Below the pieces are notes generated by a model, which was not told the origin of the DNA, searched no databases, and saw only the letters and a list, made by a program, of their open reading frames with translations. The position numbers and the translations under genes are program-made. From Dulcicalothrix desertica PCC 7102 (GTDB taxonomy: Bacteria; Cyanobacteriota; Cyanobacteriia; Cyanobacteriales; Nostocaceae): a DNA stretch of 64,000 nucleotides. Location of the stretch: positions 287,733 to 351,732 of the forward strand of contig NZ_RSCL01000006.1 in assembly GCF_003991905.1 (NCBI RefSeq), in the 5' to 3' direction. Of this stretch, positions 43,261 to 52,421 are shown in pieces (the stretch's first letter is position 1; every line of letters starts with the position of its first letter).

Positions 43261-43308
43261 GACATAAGACATAAGACATAAGACATAAGACATAAGACAT
43301 AAGACACA
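43261..43308. repeat. ACATAAG heptamer tandem repeat
   Basis: About six and a half consecutive copies of the 7-bp unit GACATAA (ACATAAGACATAAG...), a short tandemly repeated repetitive sequence directly after a GGGCGGGC...GCCCGC hairpin. Confidence 0.95.
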
Positions 43309-43324
43309 AGAAAATTTATAAATA

Positions 43325-43350
43325 AAAAAAGCCTGTTTTTAACAGGCTTA
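43325..43350 (-). terminator. Rho-independent terminator of the ribosomal protein cluster
   Basis: On the minus strand GCCTGTT-AAA-AACAGGC followed by TTTTTTT. It lies about 70 bp past the rplL stop and ends the rplK-rplA-rplJ-rplL transcription direction. Confidence 0.9.
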
Positions 43351-43419
43351 GTTTAGCTTCACTTATGAGGGTGAAGCAACAAATCCACAGATTTCTAAAA
43401 CATTGAGGCAAAAGTGAAA

Positions 43420-43812
43420 TTACTTGACGGTAACTTTACCACCAGCTTCTTCGACGCGCTTCTTAGCATCTTCAGCTTTATCTTTTGCAACTCCTTCAAA
43501 TAATGCTTTAGGCGCCGCTTCTACTAAGTCTTTAGCTTCTTTCAAGCCTAAACCAGTTAATTCACGAACAATCTTAAGAACAGCAATCTTCTTATCAGCA
43601 GGTACTGAGTCAAGAATTGCGTCAAATTCGGTCTGTTCTTCAACTGGTTCAGCAGCAGCAGCTCCAGCACCAGGCGCCATCATCATCATGCCACCAACAG
43701 GTGCAGCAGCGCTTACTCCAAAAGCTTCTTCGATTTGCTTAACGAGTTCAGAAGCTTCAAGAAGTGTTAGACCTTTCAATTTCTCTAAAATATCATCAGT
43801 TGTAGCGGACAT
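43420..43812 (-). CDS. rplL: 50S ribosomal protein L7/L12
   Basis: 130 residues. The N-terminal dimerisation region ([28 protein letters not shown]) is followed by the flexible Ala/Gly/Met hinge ([26 protein letters not shown]) and the C-terminal domain that recruits translation GTPases ([42 protein letters not shown]). It forms the ribosomal stalk on L10, whose gene is 36 bp upstream. The start is preceded by AGGAGACTAAAAA, exactly the same 16-base initiation region as rplA. A strong terminator follows. Confidence 0.98.
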   Translation of the reverse strand: MSATTDDILEKLKGLTLLEASELVKQIEEAFGVSAAAPVGGMMMMAPGAGAAAAEPVEEQTEFDAILDSVPADKKIAVLKIVRELTGLGLKEAKDLVEAAPKALFEGVAKDKAEDAKKRVEEAGGKVTVK

Positions 43813-43848
43813 TTTTTAGTCTCCTCTAATTGTAATTGTTGATAATGC

Positions 43849-44415
43849 CTACTCGGCAGCTGTTTCTTGTGCGCCTTCAGTGGCACCTTCTTTGTCCTTG
43901 TCAGCGTAAGCTTGCAAAGCACGTCCCAACGAACTTGGTACTTCGTTGATACCAACGGCAATTTTGGTAGCCACTGCGTTGATGGCGCCTGCAATTTGTG
44001 CTATGAGCTGTTCCTTGGAAGGTAAATCTCCCAATGCTTTGACATCTGCCTCTTTCAGCAGCTTGCCTTCCATTACACCACCACGAAGTGTGGTTTTATC
44101 CTTGGTGGCTTTTTGAAACTCTTGGTATGCCTTAATTGCCGAAGAAAAATCTTCTTTTACCAGCAAAAAGGCATTAGAACCCTTGAGCAATTCTGATAGT
44201 GGTTGCCATTTTTCGTCATCTTGAATGGCAATGCCCATTAGAGTATTTTTTGTTACTTTGCAAATTGTGCCACTTGGACGTAATTTGCGCCGTAAGTCAG
44301 TAATTTCAGCAACTGTTAGTCCTTGATAATCAATTACTAGTGCCAAACTTGACTCACCCAAAGTCTGTTTGAGTTCACTGACAATCTCTTTTTTACCCTC
44401 AACTGTTCTTCCCAT
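43849..44415 (-). CDS. rplJ: 50S ribosomal protein L10
   Basis: 188 residues, family length. It opens [48 protein letters not shown] and has [12 protein letters not shown], both conserved in L10, with a C-terminal helical region that binds L7/L12 dimers. It anchors the stalk to 23S rRNA. It lies in the rplK-rplA-rplJ-rplL order; the long 376-bp spacer before it probably holds the autoregulatory L10 leader. A Glu/Ala-rich tail ([12 protein letters not shown]) closes the protein. Confidence 0.97.
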   Translation of the reverse strand: MGRTVEGKKEIVSELKQTLGESSLALVIDYQGLTVAEITDLRRKLRPSGTICKVTKNTLMGIAIQDDEKWQPLSELLKGSNAFLLVKEDFSSAIKAYQEFQKATKDKTTLRGGVMEGKLLKEADVKALGDLPSKEQLIAQIAGAINAVATKIAVGINEVPSSLGRALQAYADKDKEGATEGAQETAAE

Positions 44416-44454
44416 TTCGCTTCACCCCCTTGGAGGATTTTAGATTTATGTTGG

Positions 44455-44506
44455 GGGCGGGTTTAGAAATATCCTCAAATTAAGGAAGATAATGGTTAAC
44501 CCGCCC
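44455..44506. repeat. GGGCGGGTT / AACCCGCCC hairpin element
   Basis: Nine-bp arms GGGCGGGTT (44455-44463) and AACCCGCCC (44498-44506) lie in the rplJ 5' region. Related copies are at 45571-45623 and 58766-58819. Confidence 0.85.
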
Positions 44507-44680
44507 TTACAGGGTTTTATATTAGTTCGCGCGCAAACAATAAACCCCAGCTTCCGCGCGAGCCAGGGTTTTACATCAAGGTCGATTTCTAAAATCGTAT
44601 TACATCCAGTAAAATCAATTTCACACTTTTCTAGCTGTGAAACTAAACTATAAATACTTAAGATGTAAACCTCGGCAGGA
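44507..44680 (-). promoter_or_regulatory. Probable rplJ (L10) mRNA leader
   Basis: In many bacteria the rplJ leader is bound by L10 for feedback control. Here the rplA-rplJ spacer is 376 bp, and on the minus strand a hairpin AAACCCTGGCT...AGCTGGGGTTT (44541-44572) with a GC-rich loop is obvious, plus GCGCGC-rich sequence next to it. The assignment is from position and structure only; the boundaries are approximate. The upper part of the spacer (44690-44790) has GAGTGCTGAGTGCTGAG repeats. Confidence 0.4.
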
Positions 44681-44791
44681 TATTAAGCATAAAGCACCTG
44701 CTGTCTCTGGCTACTATATTTAGTTATGAGTGCTGAGTGCTGAGTTTGAAGTTATAACTCCTAACTCCGCGCCTTCTAACTCCTAACTTTT

Positions 44792-45505
44792 TTAGGTTTC
44801 GTTCATTTTTAAGTCACGAAGTGCGTTGATGTCAATACGGATGCTGGGTCCCATTGTTGAAGCAACGTACATACTTCGCCAGTAACGACCCTTGGCGCCA
44901 CTTGGACGGTTACGGTCGATAGTTTCTTGCAACGCCTTTAAGTTAATTAATAAATCGTCAGGCGCAAATGTGACTTTACCAAACATAACATGAACAATAC
45001 CAGTTCTGTCTGCTCGGAATTCTAATTTACCAGCTTTGAATTCAGAAATTGCGCTGACTAAATCAAAAGTAACAGTACCACCTTTTGGTGAAGGCATCAA
45101 CCCTCTTGGACCAAGTAATTTACCAAGCTTTGCAACTTGTGGCATTACATCGGGTGTTGCAATCAATTTGTCGAAATCCATCATCCCTTTCTGGATTTCG
45201 TCGATTAGTTCTTCTGAACCAACAATGTCGGCGCCTGCGTTAGTAGCTTCTGTTACTTTTTCGCCTCGCGCAATTACTGCTACACGAACTTCATTACCTG
45301 TTCCTTTAGGTAATGCAACAGTTGTTCGCAGTTGCTGGTCACTATATTTTGGGTCAATTCCTAAACGGATATGAGCTTCTGCTGCTTCTGGAAATTTTGC
45401 TGTTGCGGTTTCCTTAAGTAAAGCTAATGCATCTAGCGGTGCATAATCTCTATCTTCTATTTTCGCAAGCAAAGCCTGCATTCGACGTGATACTTTTTTT
45501 CCCAT
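44792..45505 (-). CDS. rplA: 50S ribosomal protein L1
   Basis: 237 residues, family length. It contains [46 protein letters not shown] and the signature [25 protein letters not shown]. It binds 23S rRNA in the L1 stalk and, in many bacteria, its own mRNA. The ATG lies after AGGAGACTAAAAA. It is separated from rplK by a 119-bp spacer with a GGCGGGTT hairpin, and from rplJ by the long leader region. Confidence 0.98.
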   Translation of the reverse strand: MGKKVSRRMQALLAKIEDRDYAPLDALALLKETATAKFPEAAEAHIRLGIDPKYSDQQLRTTVALPKGTGNEVRVAVIARGEKVTEATNAGADIVGSEELIDEIQKGMMDFDKLIATPDVMPQVAKLGKLLGPRGLMPSPKGGTVTFDLVSAISEFKAGKLEFRADRTGIVHVMFGKVTFAPDDLLINLKALQETIDRNRPSGAKGRYWRSMYVASTMGPSIRIDINALRDLKMNET

Positions 45506-45570
45506 TTTTTAGTCTCCTGGGGTCAACACGAAGCAATTAGCCTCTCCCCCGATAAAATTTCTACTGTACT

Positions 45571-45623
45571 GGCGGGTTTATCTATATCTTGGGATAACAA
45601 TGAAAAATTTAGGTGAACCCGCC
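45571..45623. repeat. GGCGGGTT / AACCCGCC hairpin element, second copy
   Basis: GGCGGGTT (45571-45578) and AACCCGCC (45616-45623) arms lie in the rplK-rplA spacer. Same family as 44455 and 58766. Confidence 0.8.
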
Positions 45624-45624
45624 C

Positions 45625-46050
45625 CTAATCTGTAACCGTAACACCCATGTTTCTTGCTGTACCAGCGATGATGTTCATTGCTGCATCAATATCGTTGGCA
45701 TTCAAGTCGGGCATTTTTGTTTGGGCTATTTCACGTAACTGGCTTGTCGTAATTGAACCGACTTTCTTTTTATTCGGTTCATTCGACCCTGTTTCGATTT
45801 TTGCCGCTTTTTTAATTAGTACCGAAGCTGGAGGAGTTTTGAGGATGAATGTAAAACTCCGGTCTTCAAATACCGATATTTCTACAGGAATAATCATCCC
45901 AGCTTGGTCGGCTGTTTTGGCATTATATTCTTTGCAGAACATCATGATATTAACACCGTGCTGACCAAGCGCGGGACCTACAGGCGGTGCTGGGTTGGCT
46001 TTACCTGCGTTAAGTGCCAACTTAATAACCGCTACAACTTTCTTCGCCAT
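45625..46050 (-). CDS. rplK: 50S ribosomal protein L11
   Basis: 141 residues, exact family size: [39 protein letters not shown], then [18 protein letters not shown] and the C-terminal rRNA-binding domain with [10 protein letters not shown]. It is part of the GTPase-associated centre. It lies 6 bp after nusG, so the two are co-transcribed. Confidence 0.98.
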   Translation of the reverse strand: MAKKVVAVIKLALNAGKANPAPPVGPALGQHGVNIMMFCKEYNAKTADQAGMIIPVEISVFEDRSFTFILKTPPASVLIKKAAKIETGSNEPNKKKVGSITTSQLREIAQTKMPDLNANDIDAAMNIIAGTARNMGVTVTD

Positions 46051-46056
46051 TTTGTT

Positions 46057-46698
46057 TTAGCTCTGTTTCTCTACCTGATTGAATTCTAGTTCGACCGGTG
46101 TATCTCGTCCAAATATTGATAGTAAGGCTTTAAGTTTACTCCGCTCTGGGCTAACTTCAATCACCTCACCTTCAAAGTCTTTAAATGGACCAGAAAGCAC
46201 AATTATCTTATCACCCGTCGTCATATCAATCTTGACGACTTCTTGCTGTTCGGTAGTCTGTTTAAAGATTCGCTCGACTTCAGAATTACTCAACGGTACG
46301 GGTTTAACGTGACCGCGACTTCTACCTGTTCCGCGTTTTTGCTCTGCCCCCACGAAGTTAATTACATGGGTGGTGTTGCGTACTACCTGCCAAACATCAT
46401 CATTCATGATCATCCTCACCAGCACATAACCGGGGAAGACTTTTTCTTCGGTTTGATGGCGACTACCATCTTTACGGATTTTGACGGCGGGTGTGTGTGG
46501 TATTTCCACCTGAAGTATTTTATCAGCTACATCAAATGTTTGAATGCGCTGCTCCAAGTTTGTTTTAACACGCTTTTCACAACCCGATGCTACTTGCACT
46601 GCATACCAGCGAGAAACCTTTGAGGAAGCATTATCTTGCCCGGTTTCGTCGGAGTGCAAAGCTTGTTCGTTGTAACCAGAGTCTGTTACAGAAGTCAT
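46057..46698 (-). CDS. nusG: Transcription termination/antitermination factor NusG
   Basis: 213 residues from ATG 46698, chosen because it overlaps the secE stop (ATGA) and leaves out a spurious 8-codon extension. The NGN domain begins SRWYAVQVASGCEKRVKTNLEQRI and contains KVFPGYVLVRMIMNDDVWQVVRNT; the KOW domain is at about 150-200 (TTGDKIIVLSGPFKDFEGEVIEVSPERSKLKALLSIFGR). It binds RNA polymerase and links it to Rho or the ribosome. The ~30-residue Ser/Asp-rich N-terminal tail is a common cyanobacterial addition. Gene order secE-nusG-rplK is the standard one. Confidence 0.97.
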   Translation of the reverse strand: MTSVTDSGYNEQALHSDETGQDNASSKVSRWYAVQVASGCEKRVKTNLEQRIQTFDVADKILQVEIPHTPAVKIRKDGSRHQTEEKVFPGYVLVRMIMNDDVWQVVRNTTHVINFVGAEQKRGTGRSRGHVKPVPLSNSEVERIFKQTTEQQEVVKIDMTTGDKIIVLSGPFKDFEGEVIEVSPERSKLKALLSIFGRDTPVELEFNQVEKQS

Positions 46699-46919
46699 CC
46701 GAATACCTGTTGGGCGCCCCACGTAAAGAGTTTATCAACTAAAAAAATCAACGCTGCTGAAAGTGTCACCATTAACAATACAGCCGCTGACTCACTAATT
46801 ACTTGCTTTCGACTGGGCCAGACAACTTTCTCGAACTCTTCTTTAGTGCCTTCAACAAATTTGTTGACGCTGAACCCACCCGAAGTTTCTGCTATTTCAG
46901 CTTCGTTTTTCTTGCTCAC
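46695..46919 (-). CDS. secE: Preprotein translocase subunit SecE
   Basis: 74 residues: a charged N-terminus, then NKFVEGTKEEFEKVVWPSRKQVISESAAVLLMVTLSAALIFLVDKLF with the conserved VVWPSRKQ stretch and one C-terminal TM segment. It stabilises SecY in the translocon. It overlaps nusG by 4 bp. Confidence 0.95.
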   Translation of the reverse strand: MSKKNEAEIAETSGGFSVNKFVEGTKEEFEKVVWPSRKQVISESAAVLLMVTLSAALIFLVDKLFTWGAQQVFG

Positions 46920-47148
46920 GGTTTCACCTCCCTTTTCGCTATCAAAAGTGCCTGCCGCTAAGAATAATCAATTCTTAACGAGATTCATACATCCAGTCAA
47001 CAACTTACAGCTCTAGCTCCTGATTTAAACAACTCGAAGCAAGAACTGTAAATAATAGTTAATAAGATTCTACCCGAAATTTTCTTGTCTTGTGGTTAAT
47101 ACTACAAGATTTTTGAAATCTTTCGGGTTGCAATCGTTCTATTGAGAG

Positions 47149-47221
47149 CGCGCCCTGGAGGACTTGAACCCCCGACATCAGGTTTTGGAGACCTGCGTTC
47201 TACCAACTGAACTAAGAGCGC
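47149..47221 (-). tRNA. trnW: tRNA-Trp (CCA)
   Basis: 73-nt cloverleaf on the minus strand: acceptor GCGCTCT pairs with AGGGCGC, the anticodon loop is CTCCAAA with CCA, and the T arm is GGGGGTTCAAGTCCTCC. It stands just upstream of secE, the usual cyanobacterial position. CCA is not encoded. Confidence 0.97.
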
Positions 47222-47378
47222 TTGTAATGTCTTTAATTCAGTCCTAAACGCTGAACTTTAATCATTATAACGCAACTTGGGCAATATTTTTATAAAAAAT
47301 AAAAATTTCGCTATTGGGAGAAGACTAAGCGGCTGAATGCCGCTATCACAAACATTTTCCCCTTCAGGTCAGGCAAGC

Positions 47379-47741
47379 TTACAAAGAACGGTCAAACCGC
47401 TGTTTAATCCGGGTTGCCTTACCAACACGGTCGCGTAGATAGTAAAGTTTTGCACGACGAACTTTACCACGACGAATAATCTTAATGCTGTCAATACGGG
47501 GAGAATGAAGCAAGAAAACTCGTTCAACACCAATGCCTTGGAATACACGGCGGACAGTAATAGTTTCGTTAATGCCACCATTACGCTTGGCTATTACTAC
47601 ACCTTCGTAAGGCTGAACGCGAAATTTTTCGCCTTCTCTGATTTTTACACCGACTTTGACTGTATCGCCGACGTAAATGTCAGGCAAGTCTGATTTTAGC
47701 TGCTCCGCTTCTATTGAGCGGATAATTTCTTGAGCGTTCAT
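47379..47741 (-). CDS. rplS: 50S ribosomal protein L19
   Basis: 120 residues. [91 protein letters not shown] spans the whole conserved L19 fold. It sits at the 30S-50S interface. Transcription is toward tRNA-Trp and secE, with a 157-bp gap containing an AT-rich stretch. Confidence 0.98.
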   Translation of the reverse strand: MNAQEIIRSIEAEQLKSDLPDIYVGDTVKVGVKIREGEKFRVQPYEGVVIAKRNGGINETITVRRVFQGIGVERVFLLHSPRIDSIKIIRRGKVRRAKLYYLRDRVGKATRIKQRFDRSL

Positions 47742-47830
47742 TGTTTTATCGAAAAACTCACAATCAATAATAATAAGTCGAAAATTGCTATTTAGTCTAC
47801 CTATTCTTAGACTTTAAAAACGTATAGACA

Positions 47831-47869
47831 TAAAAAAACTCTGTAGTTGATACTTACAGAGTTTTTTTA
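47831..47869. terminator. Bidirectional hairpin terminator
   Basis: AAAAAAACTCTGTA (arm 47838-47845) and TACAGAGTTTTTTT (arm 47855-47862) give an 8-bp stem with A/T runs on both sides. It lies 6 bp beyond the tRNA-fMet 3' end and would stop the tRNA transcript before rplS. Confidence 0.85.
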
Positions 47870-47874
47870 ATTGG

Positions 47875-47948
<74 letters not shown>

Positions 47949-47989
47949 TCGTCTTTTTATAGTATATACTCAAGTTCTAAATTTGGCAA

Positions 47990-48955
47990 CTATAAAATTG
48001 ATAATTCTCCAATAACTTCCAAACGCTTATACTGACCGAGGTTCATAAATTTTTCTGCCATTGCTTGGGCACTAGTTGGAGAAATCCACCCCATTTGCTG
48101 GAGTAAATGAATTGCTGCGGCATTTCTAGCTCGCTTTGCTCCATCTATAACTTTAATCGCCAGTCCCATACCTTCGCCGAGTCTACTAATACACTGCACA
48201 CCTTCTGCTCCGGCTTTACTAACGAGTTCTCCTGGGCAATGGCGCATTAATTCGGTGTCAAACTCTCCATCTCCAGCCACCATCACTGGATGATGCGTCA
48301 TCGCGCGTACAATTCTCTCCATATCTAAATTGCTACGCTCGGCAAGTTTGGCGTACAAATGTGCCATTTGCGCTAGCTGTAATAAATATGTTGGAACTCC
48401 ACAGTCATCATGAACGCTAATAAATTCATCTGCTGGCATTCGTAGCAATTCCGCTACCTTACCAATGATTATTTGCTGAACTGGATGTTTACGGTCTAAA
48501 TAGCTGTGTAAAGGGAAATGTCGCTGCTGACAAACCGCGAGCATTCCAGCATGTTTCCCAGAACAATTGTACTCCAGCCGATTTTTTTTACCTTCGGGAA
48601 CTGGGCATTGCAGTGCAGTAGGGTCAATATCTGCCCGCCAGAGAATATTGAAAACTTGTCGCACCTGCTCAATACTGCCTTTGTGGGAACTAGTGATAAT
48701 AGCTAAATCTTTATCACTCAAGTCATAACGTTCGAGAGTTCCTGTTGTCGTTACACAAAGTGCTTGAAACGGCTTAAGTGCCGAACGTACAAATGTAGCA
48801 GTTTCAGCGTTGCCTGCAACTGATAAAACTCTGCCTCGTTCATCTGACACCACAGCTTGCACTGTGTGTCGAGATTCAATAATACCTTCACGCAGCAACC
48901 TGACTTCCAATGCTGCGGCTTGAGTTCTTTTTGCCATTGCTGCGTTTCTGCTCAA
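47990..48955 (-). CDS. Asparaginase (PF06089 type)
   Basis: 321 residues (ATG 48937, six codons in, is an alternative start). Features: SRHTVQAVVSDERGRVLSVAGN, FVRSALKPFQAL, AIITSSHKGS, NCSGKHAGMLAVC, DDCGVPTYLLQL and HPVMVAGDGEFDTELM, all typical of the bacterial L-asparaginase II / PF06089 family that hydrolyses asparagine to aspartate. No signal peptide, so it is probably cytoplasmic. It is followed upstream on the same strand by the CGLD27 and RsfS genes at 6- and 23-bp gaps, which suggests one operon. Confidence 0.9.
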   Translation of the reverse strand: MSRNAAMAKRTQAAALEVRLLREGIIESRHTVQAVVSDERGRVLSVAGNAETATFVRSALKPFQALCVTTTGTLERYDLSDKDLAIITSSHKGSIEQVRQVFNILWRADIDPTALQCPVPEGKKNRLEYNCSGKHAGMLAVCQQRHFPLHSYLDRKHPVQQIIIGKVAELLRMPADEFISVHDDCGVPTYLLQLAQMAHLYAKLAERSNLDMERIVRAMTHHPVMVAGDGEFDTELMRHCPGELVSKAGAEGVQCISRLGEGMGLAIKVIDGAKRARNAAAIHLLQQMGWISPTSAQAMAEKFMNLGQYKRLEVIGELSIL

Positions 48956-48961
48956 TACTTT

Positions 48962-49459
48962 TTATATAATCTGCCAAACTATAGTACCAGCAATATACAA
49001 CACAAACATAAGGGCAAACGTTAGTTGCAGGCGCCGCAAAATTGGTTGAATTTGATACGTGACTATCAAACGGTCACGCGTTAGTATCTCTGTTGGCTTT
49101 GCCCAAGTTTGACCGTCATACCATCCCGACTCTTCATAAAATATTACCGGGCTGAAAAGACGGTCGCGCACGTATGACCACCCCAAGTACAATCGCACTA
49201 ATACAAGTACAACGCCAATACTAGCTCCAGCAGCAGCACTAAGAGCAAACTGAGCGATGAACTTGTGAGGAGGAAAACTAGCAGCAGACAATGGACCAGC
49301 AATTAACCAGGACAAAGCGTAAATCCAAGCGATTCTAATTATGTACTCCCGTAATTCGGCAGTACAATCACGAAACAACCAAGCCGATTTCAACTGTTCA
49401 TATTCGTTGACGGGTTGTTGCTCGGTTGGCACTGGACATGAAACAGAAGACTTAGTCAT
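48962..49459 (-). CDS. CGLD27 family protein (DUF1230)
   Basis: 165 residues: a soluble N-terminus (VPTEQQPVNEYEQLKSAWLFRD), TM segments at about 43-60, 70-92 and 145-163, and the conserved block YLGWSYVRDRLFSPVIFYEESGWYDGQTWAKPTEILTRDRLIVTYQIQPILRRL. The family is conserved in cyanobacteria and plastids; the Arabidopsis/Chlamydomonas members are linked to iron-limited growth and photosynthesis. It lies between rsfS and the asparaginase gene with very short gaps. Confidence 0.9.
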   Translation of the reverse strand: MTKSSVSCPVPTEQQPVNEYEQLKSAWLFRDCTAELREYIIRIAWIYALSWLIAGPLSAASFPPHKFIAQFALSAAAGASIGVVLVLVRLYLGWSYVRDRLFSPVIFYEESGWYDGQTWAKPTEILTRDRLIVTYQIQPILRRLQLTFALMFVLYIAGTIVWQII

Positions 49460-49482
49460 GGCTCACTCCGAACAGGCAAGCT

Positions 49483-49920
49483 TCACTCATTTGTAAAATC
49501 GATACGTTCCGCATGACCCCAAAAAGCTTCCAAATTATAAAATTCGCGCTCTTTAGGCATCATAACGTGAACTATGACATCACCGTAGTCATACAGCACC
49601 CAATTTCCTTCTGCTTTCCCTTCTATCCGTAGGGGAAGACGTTGCAAATCCTCTTTGATTTTATCTTCAATCGCCGAAGCAACTGCTCGAACCTGAACAC
49701 GTGAAAAGCCTGTTGTCACCACAAAATAGTCTGCAATATATGAAACATCCGCGACCCTAAGTATCACAATGTCTCCTGCTTTGCGGTCAGATGCTGCCTC
49801 TGCTGCTGAAAAAGCAAGTCGGGCACTGGCATCATCGCTGTTTAATTGAGTGGCTTTAAACGGACTATTTGTCACTGCTACAGACCGTAATGGGAAGTTT
49901 TCTTGAGAATAATCCGACAT
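49483..49920 (-). CDS. rsfS: Ribosome silencing factor RsfS
   Basis: 145 residues with KAGDIVILRVADVSYIADYFVVTTGFSRVQVRAVASAIEDKIKEDL and the signature GNWVLYDYGDVIVHVMMPKEREFYNLEAFWG. RsfS binds L14 and blocks subunit joining under starvation. It is the first gene of the apparent rsfS-CGLD27-asparaginase operon. Confidence 0.95.
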   Translation of the reverse strand: MSDYSQENFPLRSVAVTNSPFKATQLNSDDASARLAFSAAEAASDRKAGDIVILRVADVSYIADYFVVTTGFSRVQVRAVASAIEDKIKEDLQRLPLRIEGKAEGNWVLYDYGDVIVHVMMPKEREFYNLEAFWGHAERIDFTNE

Positions 49921-50339
49921 TCAAGTTTGGTTTGAGATTTACTATTGTTTTAATTACCCGTTTCAACTATTCTTTACAATTACTTACAATTGCCTCCTAA
50001 AAGGCAACGGCATGACAATCATGGTTTTTTTTGAATACTAACAAAAAAACACGTGTCCATGTTAGGGATTCACGCCTTTTCTAAAACTATGCACCACCTT
50101 TATCCTATTATTTAGCCTCTGTTCACCAAATTGGAAATTATACCACATTTTGCAGCGTTAATAAAGATTTACACTAAAATAACCGTACAAACTTCATATT
50201 ATTTATTATACCCGTAGCACAGGCATACGAACTGTTGCATGTGTTGGCGCCTGTGAAATGGCGGGAGCAATGCCAAGCAGCGATTACTACGTTATCCTAG
50301 ATATACACAACGTTACTGTTAGGCATAGGAGAACGTAGC
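49921..50339. other. Intergenic region between rsfS and the Tic20-like gene
   Basis: 419 bp between divergent genes. It includes a degraded copy of the GTAGCACAGGCAT element (about 50215-50242) and one GGCGCC (50246). No gene seen; promoters for both sides are presumed. Confidence 0.6.
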
Positions 50340-50831
50340 ATGAGTTGGCGCGGCTCGACAACCGTCAAAGACCGTATTTTTGCTTGTTTACCTTATTTAC
50401 TTCCTTTGATTGAGGTATCAAATTTTGGTAGACCTTTACTGTCAGAGTTCCCACCTCTCGCGGTAGTATTTAGTCCTCTGTTCGCAGTATCATCTGTCTA
50501 TAATACAATCGCTCGCAGCTTCCCTTTTGGGCTGGGTGGGTTGATTATATTTTTTGCCTTATTTATGCTAGTAGTCCGAAATGAAAGAGTCCCCCACTTT
50601 ATTCGTTTTAACACGATGCAGGCAATTCTTTTAAATATTGTGATTATTTTATGCACTATAGTACTAGAGTTGATTGGTATTACGGGTAATGGGTTTGCGC
50701 TCTCTACCTTAGCCACAACAATTTTTCTTGGCATTGTTGTTGCATCTGCGTATTCGATTGTGCAATCAACACTTGGACGTTACGCAGAAATTCCAGCAAT
50801 TTCAGATGCCGTCTATATGCAGGTTCGTTAG
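50340..50831 (+). CDS. Tic20 family membrane protein
   Basis: 163 residues with four hydrophobic segments and the Tic20-type start VKDRIFACLPYLLPLIE, then VVRNERVPHFIRFNTMQAILLNIVIILC. Plastid Tic20 is part of the inner-envelope import channel; cyanobacterial homologues are of unknown role. The ATG follows AGGAGAACGTAGC, a good ribosome site. Confidence 0.88.
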   Translation: MSWRGSTTVKDRIFACLPYLLPLIEVSNFGRPLLSEFPPLAVVFSPLFAVSSVYNTIARSFPFGLGGLIIFFALFMLVVRNERVPHFIRFNTMQAILLNIVIILCTIVLELIGITGNGFALSTLATTIFLGIVVASAYSIVQSTLGRYAEIPAISDAVYMQVR

Positions 50832-50856
50832 TAATAGCCGTAAATAGCTTTGATCG

Positions 50857-51633
50857 TTAAGAGCGCGCTATTACAACATTTTCTAAACGACCAATTCCTT
50901 CAATTTCAATGCGGATGCGGTCTCCTAATCTAAGTGGTCCTACCCCAAGTGGTGTGCCTGTCAACACGACATCACCAGGTAATAGCGTCATCACTTGACT
51001 TATATATGACACTAAATAATCTGGCGAAAACACCATTTGGTCAATACATGCTGACTGTACTGGTTTGGTGTCGTCATTTAAAAAAGTTTGCAAGCGGGCG
51101 CCAGGATTGATTTCGCGTACAATCCAAGGACCGATAGGACAGAAAGTGTCAAATCCCTTTGCTCGCGTCCATTGTCCGTCTTTTGACTGCAAATCTCGTG
51201 CGGTTACATCATTGGCAATTGTGTAACCCCATATTTTATCAGTCGCTTCAGAAGGTGTACAACCAACTGTAGGGGCGCCTATTACTAACGCCAATTCTCC
51301 CTCATAATCTACACGCTGCGATTGAGGAGGATACATGATGCTTTCTTTATAGGCAATTACCGTTGTTGGTGGCTTCATAAATATTAGCGGTTCCTTTGGT
51401 ACGGGAGTACCCATTTCTTCAGCATGATCCGCATAATTTTTTCCAACCGCTACAATTTTAGATGGCGCACAAGGAGCAAGAATGTGATAACTATCTGGTG
51501 CCAACGTTAAATCTGTGGGTTGACCTTGCATCCAAGGAGGTGCATCTAATACAACCACATCAAGCGATAACTGGAGCAAACCATAAAAAATCTGCCCTTC
51601 AAGATTTTGAACTCGCACGTAGCGCTGTGCCAT
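50857..51633 (-). CDS. Fumarylacetoacetate hydrolase (FAH) family protein
   Basis: 258 residues. Motifs: KIVAVGKNYADHAEEMG, PLIFMKPPTTV, RVDYEGELALVIG, WGYTIANDVTARDLQ, RAKGFDTFCPIGPWIV and LLPGDVVLTGTPLGVGPLRLGD. The metal-binding Glu residues of the family (YEGELA) are present. Members are acylpyruvases, decarboxylases or hydratases; the substrate here is unknown. Single gene, convergent with the Tic20-like gene. Confidence 0.93.
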   Translation of the reverse strand: MAQRYVRVQNLEGQIFYGLLQLSLDVVVLDAPPWMQGQPTDLTLAPDSYHILAPCAPSKIVAVGKNYADHAEEMGTPVPKEPLIFMKPPTTVIAYKESIMYPPQSQRVDYEGELALVIGAPTVGCTPSEATDKIWGYTIANDVTARDLQSKDGQWTRAKGFDTFCPIGPWIVREINPGARLQTFLNDDTKPVQSACIDQMVFSPDYLVSYISQVMTLLPGDVVLTGTPLGVGPLRLGDRIRIEIEGIGRLENVVIARS

Positions 51634-51902
51634 AACTAATATCCTTGCTTCTCACCAGTCGTAGTATCTCGTTATAAAGGCAAACAGCAGTTGGCTTTTC
51701 GTTTATTTCAAGGGAACTCACGACAAAGCTTACTAATTGTAAGATTACCACGGGTTCCATAAAACTCATTCATTTGAGATAAAAGCTGATATGATGGTAG
51801 TTCCTTGCTGAAAAACTGTCTATAAAACCATTCAACTGCCTTTTAGCTTGAATCGAAACGCGACAGTACAGCCATTTTGTCCAAAAGGATTACTATTTAA
51901 TC

Positions 51903-52232
51903 ATGCAAACCGTTTACGAAACAATGTACATTCTTCGTCCTGACCTTGGAGACGAGCAAGTCGAGCAAAACATTAGCAAATACGAAAACTTGCTCAAAGA
52001 ACAAGGTGCAGAAGACATCGAAATTCAAAATCGTGGCAAGCGGCGCCTCGCATATGAAATTGGCAAGCACCGCGATGGAGTTTATGTACAAATGAACTAC
52101 AAAAATGGTGGAAAAGCAATTGCACCAGTTGAGCGCGCGATGCGTTTAAGCGAAGAAGTAATCCGTTATTTGACCATTAAACAAGAAGTCAAGTTGGCGC
52201 CTGCTGAAGAAATTACAGAAGAAGTCGCATAA
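51903..52232 (+). CDS. rpsF: 30S ribosomal protein S6
   Basis: 109 residues: [32 protein letters not shown], then [51 protein letters not shown]. Normal S6 length and fold. It binds S18 and 16S rRNA; rpsR is not adjacent here. A long inverted repeat follows. Confidence 0.97.
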   Translation: MQTVYETMYILRPDLGDEQVEQNISKYENLLKEQGAEDIEIQNRGKRRLAYEIGKHRDGVYVQMNYKNGGKAIAPVERAMRLSEEVIRYLTIKQEVKLAPAEEITEEVA

Positions 52233-52265
52233 ACTTTACTTAAATTAAGTTTAATAAGCACGGGC

Positions 52266-52319
52266 ACTGGGTACAAAGTCCACTCTCTTAATAAGAGTGT
52301 GTCGCACTTTGTACCCAGT
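52266..52319. terminator. Perfect 14-bp inverted repeat after rpsF
   Basis: ACTGGGTACAAAGT (52266-52279) and ACTTTGTACCCAGT (52306-52319) form the outer stem; CACTCT/AGAGTG a second inner stem. No T run follows, so it may be a transcript end, a processing site or a mobile palindrome rather than a classical terminator. Confidence 0.6.
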
Positions 52320-52421
52320 ATCTTTATACATATGCTACATTAGCAGTTACTTGCCGTCTCCGGGATGACGCTGTTATACCTAATGGTGGTAAAGTCTTTG
52401 TAATGGGAGCGTAAACATACT

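Larger units (their letters stand above)
42860..43419. other. Intergenic region with repeats and the rplL terminator
   Basis: 560 bp without a convincing gene. It has a GGGCGGGCAGGGATGCCCGC hairpin (43233-43252), the ACATAAG heptamer run (43261-43308) and the rplL terminator (43325-43350). Confidence 0.7.

Noticed and set aside
43420-46919. Expectation that rpoB/rpoC follow rplL
   Set aside because: After rplL there is a strong terminator and repeats, and no polymerase gene; this separation is usual in cyanobacteria, so it is not reported as an anomaly.
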